From positions 1 through 6,950 of the forward strand of contig SCRB01000742.1 of NCBI GenBank assembly GCA_004299545.1: a stretch of 6,950 nt of DNA. The letters run 5' to 3'. Both the position numbers and the translations under genes were made by a program. Of this stretch, positions 1-6,015 are shown piece by piece. The notes under the pieces were generated by a model. The model saw nothing but the letters and a program-made list of their open reading frames with translations. It was not told the origin of the DNA and made no database searches. Positions within the stretch are counted from its first letter, which is position 1. Each line of letters opens with the position of its first letter. Origin of the DNA: Rhizobiaceae bacterium. Lineage in GTDB: Bacteria > Pseudomonadota > Alphaproteobacteria > Rhizobiales > Rhizobiaceae.

Positions 1-345
1 TTGGGCCGCCAGGATCAAGAGAGCGTTCGCGCGAGCCTACGGGCGGCTCAAGTCGATTCTGGGAATCTGAAGGTGGCAAGACCTTCGCTTCGGGCCGCTG
101 TGGGAGTGGCTCCGCTGAGTGTCCGACCTACCAAAGGAGCAACTCGCAAGCACACCGGCTTGAATTGGAACCGCGCAGTAGGTCCAATTTGCGGCGACAG
201 CCCAATGTCCGCTGACGGCGCGACCAGGACCTGAACCTAGGTAATCGCTACGACCGCTTTCTTGAGTTGACTAACGCAGCCTCAACGACGGGCCATGGGG
301 CGTGGAGCAGGCGAGTAGGACCGGAGGACGTTGAAGCGATCGAGT
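1..345. other. Left-edge stretch with no recognisable gene
   Basis: I see no supportable gene here. A 77-codon plus-strand frame opens with TTG at base 1 and ends at 234, but it resembles no family I know and may only be open by chance. Translating the minus strand just downstream of the CopG-like gene (about 241-345) gives short frames with stops and nothing resembling TrbB, the ATPase usually encoded next in related modules. By eye the stretch around 240-290 is less GC-rich than the neighbouring genes. It may be flanking DNA, decayed sequence or the edge of a rearrangement; the sequence alone does not decide. Confidence 0.5.
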
Positions 346-780
346 CTAGTCACCGACGGTTCGCTCGATCGAGTCTTCCGGGATCTCCTGCCGCAGCTTC
401 GGGCCCTCGTTAAGTCGCCGACCAAGAGTGGCGACGAAATTATCATATCGCGCCCCAGCCTGCGCTCGTGCGGCCTTGGCGGCGGGTTCCGGCAGCGGCG
501 GTGTCGTGTTCAGCCAGAAACGGATGAACAACGCCAGGGTTTCGACACCGATCCCGACATCGCGCTCAAGCCGCGCCAGGCGGCGGTCCTGCTGGTCGAG
601 CCGTTTGGCGATCGCCGCTTCCTTCCGCTCGTCCGCATCCGGCGACAGGAAGGAGGCGATCGCGGCCTCGGCGATCAGCGACATCGATTGGTCCCGGCGT
701 GCGGCATAGGCAGACAAGGCCTGCATGACATCCGGATCGAGATAGACGGAGAGCTGAGCCTTCTTCTTCGCCATGGCCAT
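346..780 (-). CDS. CopG-type ribbon-helix-helix protein of the transfer module
   Basis: This is a 144-residue putative DNA-binding protein. The N-terminus (about residues 5-46) has the ribbon-helix-helix pattern: a short strand (AQLSVYLDPDVM), a helix, a turn and a second helix (SLIAEAAIASFLS). A charged, probably coiled-coil helix rich in Arg, Asp and Gln follows (about 48-75), then a hydrophobic stretch (VETLALFIRFWL) and a basic tail. Proteins of this type lie immediately downstream of traG in related alphaproteobacterial elements. Ribbon-helix-helix proteins such as TraJ of RP4 and NikA of R64 bind origins of transfer, so relaxosome accessory or repressor roles are both reasonable inferences. 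I chose the ATG at 780 because a GAGG lies five bases upstream; a second ATG at 774 is also possible. The gene starts 7 bases after the traG stop, so the two are probably cotranscribed. The C-terminus after IPED may be atypical, because an 11-base direct repeat overlaps it. Confidence 0.85.
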   Translation of the reverse strand: MAMAKKKAQLSVYLDPDVMQALSAYAARRDQSMSLIAEAAIASFLSPDADERKEAAIAKRLDQQDRRLARLERDVGIGVETLALFIRFWLNTTPPLPEPAAKAARAQAGARYDNFVATLGRRLNEGPKLRQEIPEDSIERTVGD

Positions 781-787
781 GCGCGCC

Positions 788-2770
788 TCACATGCCGAGG
801 TCATCGCCCGGATCAAGTGACGCCTGCCGCGCGAGGCCCTGCATGAGGTCGTTCATGCGACCGATCCGCGGCGCCTCCTCCTCCATGTCGTCGACCGGAT
901 CGAGCGCGAACTCATTCTCGATCGGCGCCTGCTTTTCGACGGTTCCTTGGCTGAGCTCCGGCTGCTTCCGGCGATCGGCGTTCTTCGGATCCTCGTCGTC
1001 GGCGTCATCGCCTGCGGCCGCCACCGGCGCCGGAGGACGATGAGGCAGCGGACGCGAACTCCAATCGTCGGGGCGACCCTCCTTCGGCCGCGCCGGGACA
1101 GGCGGCGCCACGATCCGCTCCTGGAAGCGTCCATCCTCATAGTAGCGGGCCTTCTTCGCCCGGATCGGATGGACACCCGACACCATGACGATCTCGTCGG
1201 TGGGGGGGAGCTGCATGACCTCGCCCGGCGTCAGCAGAGGGCGCGCGGTCTCCGAGCGCGACACCATCAGATGCCCGAGCCAAGGCGACAGCCGGCTCCC
1301 GGCATAGTTCTTCATCGCCTTCATCTCGGTCGCGGTGCCGAGCGCATCGCTCACCCGCTTGGCCGTCCGCTCGTCATTGGTCGCGAAACTGACCCGGACA
1401 TGACAGTTGTCGAGGATTGAGTTGTTGGGGCCGTAAGCCTTCTCGATCTGGTTCAGGGACTGGGCGATGAGAAAGCTCTTGATGCCGTAGCCCGCCATGA
1501 AGGCGAGCGCCGACTCGAAGAAGTTGAGGCGACCGAGCGCCGGGAACTCGTCCAGCATCAGGAGGAGCCGGCGTCGCCCGGCCTTGGCCTGCAGGTCCTC
1601 GGTCAGCCGCCGGCCGACCTGATTGAGGATCAGGCGGATCAGCGGCTTGGTCCGGTTGATGTCGGACGGCGGGACGACGAGGTAGAGCGTGGTGGGCCGC
1701 TCGCCGGCGACGATGTCGCCGATGCGCCAGTCGCAGCGCCGCGTCACCTCGGCGACCACGGGATCGCGATAGAGGCCGAGGAATGACATCGCCGTGCTCA
1801 GCACGCCGGACCGTTCGTTGCCGGATTTGTTCAGCAGCTCCCGCGCGGCGGAGGCGACGACAGGATGGACGCCGGCTTCGCCGAGGTGCGGCGTTCGCAT
1901 CATGGCGGAGAGCGTCGACTCGATCGGTCGCTTGGGATCCGACAGGAAGGACGCAACGCCGGCCAGCGTCTTGTCCTCTTCGGCATAAAGGACGTGCAGG
2001 ATGGCGCCGACCAGCAGCGCGTGGCTGGTCTTCTCCCAATGGTTCCGCTTTTCCAGGCTGCCTTCGGGATCAACCAGGATGTCGGCGATGTTCTGGACGT
2101 CGCGCACCTCCCACTCGCCGCGCCTGACCTCGAGCAGCGGATTGTAGGCCGAAGACTTCGCGTTGGTCGGATCGAACAGCAGCACGCGACCATGCTGGGC
2201 GCGGAAGCCAGCGGTGAGCTGCCAGTTCTCGCCCTTGATGTCGTGGACGATCGCCGAACCTGGCCAGGTCAGCAGCGACGGGATGACGAGGCCCACGCCC
2301 TTGCCGCTTCGGGTCGGCGCGAAGCACAGCACATGCTCGGGGCCGTCGTGGCGGAGATAGCTGCGTTGATAGCGGCCGAGCACAACGCCATCGGGACCGA
2401 GCAGCCCGGCCTCCTCGATCTCCTTCGGTTGCGCCCATCGTGCGGAGCCGTAGGTCTCGGCATTCTTCGCTTCGCGAGCCCGCCAAACCGACATACCGAT
2501 AGCGACGGCCGCGGCGATGATCCCGCCAGACGCCGCGATATAGGCGCCCTCGATGAAGATCGAGGGAGCGTAGGCGTCGTAGGCGTACCACCACCAGAAG
2601 AAGGCCGGTGGCAGATAGAACGGGAAATGCAAAATCTCAAACCAGGGACGGCCGAGTTCGGGCTGAAATCCGAGCCGCCAGGCAGTCCATTCCGTCGCGG
2701 TCCAGATCGTCAAGAGGACGATCCCGAAGACGGTGATGACCTGGCCCCAGAGTATCTTCGTCGCCGACAT
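788..2770 (-). CDS. traG: Conjugal transfer coupling protein TraG (VirD4/TraG-type ATPase)
   Basis: This 660-residue inner-membrane ATPase links the relaxosome to the type IV secretion channel and powers DNA delivery. Two hydrophobic segments (about residues 11-28 and 76-95) flank a Trp- and Tyr-rich periplasmic stretch. The Walker A motif is at 151-160 (APTRSGKGVG). The Walker B motif is at about 402-409 (LLLMLDEF), followed by the conserved LGRLNFFESALAFMAGYGIKS-type segment and the sensor-like AQSLNQIEKAYG. The C-terminal 100 residues are Pro-rich and acidic, which is common and poorly conserved in this family. I chose the ATG at 2770 because a purine-rich AGGAAAGGAC (minus strand, 2787-2778) lies 7 bases upstream and the protein then opens as relatives do (MSATKILWGQ). 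An in-frame GTG at 2815 overlaps the relaxase stop and would add 15 residues. The gene is intact and sits between the relaxase and CopG-like genes in an apparent operon. Confidence 0.96.
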   Translation of the reverse strand: MSATKILWGQVITVFGIVLLTIWTATEWTAWRLGFQPELGRPWFEILHFPFYLPPAFFWWWYAYDAYAPSIFIEGAYIAASGGIIAAAVAIGMSVWRAREAKNAETYGSARWAQPKEIEEAGLLGPDGVVLGRYQRSYLRHDGPEHVLCFAPTRSGKGVGLVIPSLLTWPGSAIVHDIKGENWQLTAGFRAQHGRVLLFDPTNAKSSAYNPLLEVRRGEWEVRDVQNIADILVDPEGSLEKRNHWEKTSHALLVGAILHVLYAEEDKTLAGVASFLSDPKRPIESTLSAMMRTPHLGEAGVHPVVASAARELLNKSGNERSGVLSTAMSFLGLYRDPVVAEVTRRCDWRIGDIVAGERPTTLYLVVPPSDINRTKPLIRLILNQVGRRLTEDLQAKAGRRRLLLMLDEFPALGRLNFFESALAFMAGYGIKSFLIAQSLNQIEKAYGPNNSILDNCHVRVSFATNDERTAKRVSDALGTATEMKAMKNYAGSRLSPWLGHLMVSRSETARPLLTPGEVMQLPPTDEIVMVSGVHPIRAKKARYYEDGRFQERIVAPPVPARPKEGRPDDWSSRPLPHRPPAPVAAAGDDADDEDPKNADRRKQPELSQGTVEKQAPIENEFALDPVDDMEEEAPRIGRMNDLMQGLARQASLDPGDDLGM

Positions 2771-2811
2771 GCCGGCCGTCCTTTCCTGAGATCTGTGATG
2801 AGAGTGTCCGC

Positions 2812-4551
2812 TCACAGGCCGAGCCCCCGATTGCGGCCGAAGCCCCAGTCGACGCCGCCATCATCGCGGGTGACGCCGGAGACGTGGCGGCCGAGCTGCT
2901 TTTCGAGCGATGGGGTCCAGGGCACGAGCTGAAAGCCGAGGCCGTCGTCGATCATGGCGAACCGGCCGGAGGCGAGCGTGAAGCGCTGACGGTATGATCC
3001 GGCGACGTACTCGCCGGAGGCGACCTGGTTGAAGGTCTGGCCCGTCTCGGCCGCAAGCCGCTCGCCCAGAGCTTCGACTTCCCGGCGGCGGAGCGTGCCG
3101 ATCAGGCCCTGGGAGAAGGTGATGCTCCGCGCTTGTCGCTCGGCCAGCCCCTGCTCGATGAGCTGGTCGGCCCGCCGCTCCAGCGCATCGCGGACCTCGG
3201 CGCCGAAGCCCGTCTGGCTAAGGTCGACCGGATCACGCGAGACCGCTTGGCGGTCGAGCCAAGTCGCGCCGCTGGCGGTCACCTGATCCTCGATGGCGAG
3301 GTCCGACCGCACGGCGAGCGCGACGCGGCGACGCCCTTGCGCGTCGTCGAACTTTCTCAGCTCGACGATCGAGCCGGGCGCGCTGTCGCCGGTGGCGTCG
3401 AGGTCGGGGAATTTGAGGTGGTGGGTGCGGCCGTCGACGCCGTCGATGACGGCATAGGCGGTGCCTTTCAACTCGTCGTCGAGGCCTCGATCGACCAGCC
3501 GACCGATGACGGGCACGTCGAGGCTCTCGCCGGCGAGCACATAGCTCCCGGCCGCGCGCTCGATACCGTGCTCTCGCAAGCCCCGGTGAATCCGCTTGAT
3601 GATGTCGCCGCGTTCGCCGAGTTCACGGAGCGTGGCCTCGGCCGCCTCGTCCATCGTCCACTGGCCGGCTCCGATCTGATGGGCGAGACCGAGGCTCTCC
3701 AGATGCCGCAGGCGGCCTACCTTCAGTGAATGGAACGGATCCGGCTCCTGGCCCGGAGAGGGCGCAACGTCGACGACGCCATGTCGGCCGCCGTCACGGA
3801 CGAGCTGCCGGTCGAGCTGGGTCCAGCGCTCGGCCTCGACCTGACGCTCGAGCGCTTGGTGGATATCGAGGTCGCTACGCAGCCCCAGCTCCCGCGTGAC
3901 CAGATCCTGGGCGCGAGCGCGCATGCCCTCCTTGATGTAGTCGCGGGAGATGACGAGGTCCTGGCCGTCCTCGGCAACGCCGCGCACGATAATGTGGACG
4001 TGCGGGTGCTGCGTGTTCCAGTGATCGACGGCGACCCAATCGAGCTCGGTGCCGAGGTCCTTCTCCATCTGGCCGACCAGCTCGCGGGCATAGCCCTTGA
4101 GGTCGGCTATCTCCGGCGCGTCCTCGGGCGAGACGATGAAGCGGAAGTGATGTCGATCCTTCTCGCACCGCTCGGCGAAAGCCTGGGGGTCGGCGTCCTC
4201 GGTTTCGGGGCCGAACAGCCGCGCCTTGTCCCCGTCCCGGGTGACGCCCTCGCGCCGGAGGTAGCCGAGATGAGCGCCGAGCGACGCCGCCCGGGCGGTG
4301 TGTCGCACGACGCGGGCCTTCACCGTCACCAGGCGCGAGCGGCTTGTCAGCAGATGGTTCGCCCGGACAGCGGCGACACGGCCGCGGCCGAAGGTCGAGC
4401 GGCTGGAGCTTCTGAGCAGACCTTGTCGCGATACGCCGCCACCGGCGCGCTGGGCGGCGGCGAGCGCCTGGGCGATGAACGGCTTGGCCCGCTGACTGCG
4501 CGAAGAGCGGATACGGCCTGGCCGGGGCTGGAAGTCGTTCTCCTCAGCCAT
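2812..4551 (-). CDS. VirD2-like relaxase with C-terminal DUF3363 region
   Basis: This 579-residue protein is the relaxase expected to nick the transfer origin, bind the 5' end covalently and pilot the strand to TraG. The first 80 residues are strongly basic. The relaxase core follows: a candidate catalytic tyrosine at Y97 (HLGYLRREG), the segment RHHFRFIVSPEDA at about 133-145, and the metal-binding triad H182, H184, H186 in HPHVHIIVRG, as in HUH nucleases of the VirD2/MOBP type. Residues from about 270 to the end match what I know of the DUF3363 region that accompanies this relaxase in alphaproteobacterial elements. The assignment of Y97 is inference. I chose the ATG at 4551, opening MAEEND, because AGGG lies six bases upstream; an upstream in-frame start at 4686 would read through the structured non-coding region. 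The stop overlaps an in-frame GTG of traG by four bases. A hairpin motif sits just upstream of the ribosome-binding site, suggesting autoregulation. Confidence 0.93.
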   Translation of the reverse strand: MAEENDFQPRPGRIRSSRSQRAKPFIAQALAAAQRAGGGVSRQGLLRSSSRSTFGRGRVAAVRANHLLTSRSRLVTVKARVVRHTARAASLGAHLGYLRREGVTRDGDKARLFGPETEDADPQAFAERCEKDRHHFRFIVSPEDAPEIADLKGYARELVGQMEKDLGTELDWVAVDHWNTQHPHVHIIVRGVAEDGQDLVISRDYIKEGMRARAQDLVTRELGLRSDLDIHQALERQVEAERWTQLDRQLVRDGGRHGVVDVAPSPGQEPDPFHSLKVGRLRHLESLGLAHQIGAGQWTMDEAAEATLRELGERGDIIKRIHRGLREHGIERAAGSYVLAGESLDVPVIGRLVDRGLDDELKGTAYAVIDGVDGRTHHLKFPDLDATGDSAPGSIVELRKFDDAQGRRRVALAVRSDLAIEDQVTASGATWLDRQAVSRDPVDLSQTGFGAEVRDALERRADQLIEQGLAERQARSITFSQGLIGTLRRREVEALGERLAAETGQTFNQVASGEYVAGSYRQRFTLASGRFAMIDDGLGFQLVPWTPSLEKQLGRHVSGVTRDDGGVDWGFGRNRGLGL

Positions 4552-4562
4552 CGCCGGCCCTG

Positions 4563-4571
4563 GCAATGTGC
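4563..4571. repeat. GCACMTTGC motif, copy 1 (reads GCAATGTGC on +)
   Basis: This is the inverted copy of the 9-mer. With one more base it forms a perfect 10-base inverted repeat with copy 3 (4563-4572 with 4628-4637). It abuts the AGGG of the relaxase ribosome-binding site (4558-4561), so a protein bound here would cover the start region of that gene. Confidence 0.6.
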
Positions 4572-4605
4572 GAAAAACAGAGGACGGGCAATGCGTTGAC
4601 GGCGC

Positions 4606-4620
4606 CGCGCACCTTGCGCG
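4606..4620. repeat. GCACMTTGC motif, copy 2, in a 6-base-pair hairpin
   Basis: The core GCACCTTGC is at 4609-4617. The flanks extend it to a perfect hairpin with 6-base arms (CGCGCA and TGCGCG) around a CCT loop, the same loop as copy 4. Confidence 0.6.
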
Positions 4621-4627
4621 TCGGGGC

Positions 4628-4638
4628 CGCACATTGCG
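4628..4638. repeat. GCACMTTGC motif, copy 3, in a 4-base-pair hairpin
   Basis: The core GCACATTGC is at 4629-4637. It has 4-base arms (CGCA and TGCG) around a CAT loop and lies 20 bases from copy 2, about two helical turns, so both could be bound on the same DNA face. It is also the partner of copy 1 in a perfect 10-base inverted repeat. Confidence 0.6.
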
Positions 4639-4679
4639 CGATCGACGAAAAACACAAGCAAAAACAACCGACCGACAGA

Positions 4680-4694
4680 GCCGCACCTTGCGGC
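4680..4694. repeat. GCACMTTGC motif, copy 4, in a 6-base-pair hairpin
   Basis: The core GCACCTTGC is at 4683-4691, with perfect 6-base arms (GCCGCA and TGCGGC) around a CCT loop. It is followed within a base by CTTTTAT on the plus strand and then by the nick-like TATCTGGCCC. On the plus strand it also resembles a very weak terminator, but the stem is short and the T-run has only four bases. Confidence 0.6.
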
Positions 4695-4704
4695 CTTTTA
4701 TCTG

Positions 4705-4728
4705 GCCCTCGCCCTCGCCCTCGCCCTC
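4705..4728. repeat. Hexanucleotide tandem repeat (GCCCTC)x4
   Basis: Four perfect head-to-tail copies of GCCCTC form a simple-sequence repeat whose copy number could vary by strand slippage. It starts inside the nick-like TATCTGGCCC and its last two bases form the start of the right arm of the 15-base inverted repeat. Confidence 0.9.
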
Positions 4729-4923
4729 GGTCGGTTGGTTTCTGCGCTCCTCCCCTGCCTGCCCTTCCTTCTTCCCGGAAGAACGCTGCGCCGCGCCTGC
4801 CTACGAATTCGCGCCGGAGAGCCGGGATGTAGCCTCCGGGGACGTCCGAGGGCGCCGAGCCGACAGGAAAAGCGCGAGCTGACCGAGGCGATGTAGAGGC
4901 ACGTCGACGGGAGAGCGGCGCGA

Positions 4924-5640
4924 TCACGGCTTCGGTCCCGCTGCGGAAACGTGGGCGAACAGGCCATCCGATTGCGGTGCGATGGCCGACAGGTCTCGCA
5001 CAGCTGCGACGGCCGGCGCATCGCTCGACGGCTGTTTGGATGTCGCGTGATCGGCCGGTTCAGCGCTTGCCGATCGCATGATGAAGAGCGGCGCTTGTGT
5101 CCAGGACGACGGATCGGAGGCCGCCACGAGGACAGGCCCATCGGTCGCGCCGTCCCCGACAAAAGGGACGAGCGCCGCGACGTAAGCGACTGTCTCCGGG
5201 GGCAACGGACGGTGCCGGTCGCGATAATCCTCGTATCGCCCGGGCCCCGCATTATACGCCGCGAGGAAGCCCGGCGACCCGTAGCGGTCGTGCATCTCGC
5301 GCAGGAAGGCCGCACCGGCCATGATGTTGTCGTGAGCATTGAAGGGATCGCGCCCGAGTCCGTAGCGAGTGCGAAGCGCTGCCCAGGTCTCGGGCATGAG
5401 CTGCATCAAGCCCATCGCGCCCTTGGGCGAGATGGCCCGCCGGTCGCCACGGCTCTCGATGCGCATGATCGCCCGAATCCATGCTGCCGGAATGGCGAAG
5501 CGTTGGGCGGCTTCGGCGATCAGGTCGGCGTAGGAATCGCTCGCCAACAGCACCGTCATCGGCGCTGGCTGCGCGTGAACAGCGACAGCGGGCATGCTGA
5601 GCGCCGTCATGCCGGCGAGCAGAAGAAGCGCGCCCCCCAT
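4924..5640 (-). CDS. Secreted lytic transglycosylase, GH23/SLT family (TrbN/VirB1-like role)
   Basis: This 238-residue enzyme should cleave peptidoglycan glycan strands in the periplasm to make room for the transfer channel. A signal peptide is evident: a hydrophobic stretch from the start to about residue 20, then a likely cut after AVHA at about 23. The SLT domain spans about 37-140. It has the catalytic glutamate E62 in RIESRGD, the family motif KGAMGLMQLMPETW at 73-86 and AYNAGPGRYEDY at 128-139. The rest is a low-complexity Ala- and Ser-rich tail. I prefer the ATG at 5640 over an in-frame GTG at 5661, because the ATG gives a typical signal peptide and lies four bases after the DUF736 stop, while the GTG has no ribosome-binding site. 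Translational coupling with DUF736 is likely. VirB1, TrbN and this protein play the same role; which name applies is not settled by sequence. Confidence 0.92.
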   Translation of the reverse strand: MGGALLLLAGMTALSMPAVAVHAQPAPMTVLLASDSYADLIAEAAQRFAIPAAWIRAIMRIESRGDRRAISPKGAMGLMQLMPETWAALRTRYGLGRDPFNAHDNIMAGAAFLREMHDRYGSPGFLAAYNAGPGRYEDYRDRHRPLPPETVAYVAALVPFVGDGATDGPVLVAASDPSSWTQAPLFIMRSASAEPADHATSKQPSSDAPAVAAVRDLSAIAPQSDGLFAHVSAAGPKP

Positions 5641-5644
5641 GGGA

Positions 5645-5980
5645 TCAGCCCCGATCGCCACGCTTTGGCGGGCGGTTCCAGTTCAGCACCCACGCGGACT
5701 TGTCGTCGCCCGACTGGAAGAGATTGGCGCGGATCGGCTGCGCGAGTGCGGGATCGTCGATGACGAGCGAGACATACTCGCCGGCCTTCTCGCCAGTGCG
5801 CTTCCAGCCCGCGCCGATCTCCGGGCCGTCGCCGTCGCCCATGTGGATGCGATAGTCGGGCGCGTTCTCGGCATCGGAGGATTCGGCCGGGACGAGGGAA
5901 AGGTCACGGTAGAAGAAGAGCGTCTGGATACGTCCGGTGAAGCCGGACTTGTCGCGGGTGAACTGACCAATCTGCGCCAT
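5645..5980 (-). CDS. DUF736 family protein
   Basis: This is a 111-residue soluble protein of the DUF736 family, recognised from the opening MAQIGQFTRDKSGFTGRIQTLFF, the central DYRIHMGDGDGPEIGAGWKRTGEKAGEYVSLVIDDP and the C-terminal ANLF and WNRP segments. The biochemical function is unknown; the family is strongly associated with conjugative modules in alphaproteobacteria. The Ile/Gly-rich beta-type pattern and lack of a signal peptide or membrane segment suggest a small cytoplasmic domain. The ATG at 5980 has an excellent GGAGGT ribosome-binding site five bases upstream (minus strand, 5991-5986), so the longer upstream frame is rejected. It lies 35 bases after the traF stop and 4 bases before the transglycosylase ATG. 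Confidence 0.93.
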   Translation of the reverse strand: MAQIGQFTRDKSGFTGRIQTLFFYRDLSLVPAESSDAENAPDYRIHMGDGDGPEIGAGWKRTGEKAGEYVSLVIDDPALAQPIRANLFQSGDDKSAWVLNWNRPPKRGDRG

Positions 5981-6015
5981 GGGAAACCTCCGTCGTTGGC
6001 GGGTTGAGAAGCAGG

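Larger units (their letters stand above)
4563..4741. other. oriT: Candidate origin of transfer (oriT) and relaxase operon control region
   Basis: This region lies directly upstream of the relaxase gene, a common place for oriT. It has several oriT-like traits visible in the sequence. There are four copies of a hairpin-forming 9-mer (GCACMTTGC or its complement) and two A-tracts twelve bases apart (4648-4652 and 4660-4664) that could bend DNA. An imperfect 15-base inverted repeat (4661-4675 with 4727-4741) encloses a hairpin and TATCTGGCCC, which resembles the TATCCTGCCC nick region of IncP plasmids. In RP4 a short hairpin also precedes the nick site. The oriT function, the strand nicked and the exact nick position are inference. 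Purely regulatory binding sites for a repressor would explain the 9-mers equally well. Confidence 0.42.
4661..4741. repeat. Imperfect 15-base inverted repeat with 51-base spacer
   Basis: The arms are 4661-4675 and 4727-4741. The inner 11 bases (CAACCGACCGA and TCGGTCGGTTG) match perfectly, then come one mismatch and three further pairs. The spacer contains hairpin copy 4, the TATCTGGCCC sequence and most of the GCCCTC repeat. Such an arrangement could fold in single-stranded DNA during transfer. Confidence 0.65.
4552..4923. other. 372-base non-coding gap between transglycosylase and relaxase genes
   Basis: No frame here looks like a gene; the open frames crossing it are Arg- and Pro-rich and are shadows of the high-GC sequence. 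The relaxase-proximal half (4563-4741) is dense with short inverted and direct repeats and is described separately as a candidate origin of transfer. The other half (4742-4923) holds weaker symmetric elements: a quasi-palindrome at 4769-4783, a 6-base inverted repeat CCGGAG/CTCCGG at 4814-4819 and 4834-4839, and the palindrome GGACGTCC at 4840-4847. I do not see a clear intrinsic terminator for the transglycosylase gene or a convincing sigma-70 promoter, although the relaxase operon should start in this gap. Confidence 0.7.

Noticed and set aside
331..846. Plus-strand 171-codon frame opposite the CopG-like gene
   Set aside because: The minus-strand frame has a recognisable ribbon-helix-helix domain and the proper operon position; this one is its shadow.
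1865..2932. Plus-strand 355-codon frame opposite traG
   Set aside because: It is antisense to an intact traG with clear Walker motifs; long antisense frames are expected from GC-rich codon bias, and the translation matches no family.
3133..4599. Two long plus-strand frames (198 and 289 codons) opposite the relaxase
   Set aside because: They mirror the codon pattern of the relaxase, have no domain resemblance and no start-site signals.
4621..4660. Sigma-70-like promoter for the relaxase operon on the minus strand (TTGCTT as -35)
   Set aside because: At the right spacing the -10 would be CGCAAT, a poor match; a promoter is expected here but I cannot place it.
4680..4702. Plus-strand hairpin plus T-run as an intrinsic terminator
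   Set aside because: The stem is only six pairs, the T-run four bases, and there is no plus-strand gene to terminate; the motif recurs nearby without a T-run.
4544..4927. Minus-strand 127-codon frame filling the gap
   Set aside because: Its composition is Arg-, Gly- and Pro-rich, it runs through the tandem repeats and hairpins and into the relaxase start, and has no family resemblance.
4951..5763. Plus-strand 270-codon frame opposite the transglycosylase and DUF736
   Set aside because: It crosses two real genes on the other strand, is Arg- and His-rich and resembles nothing known.
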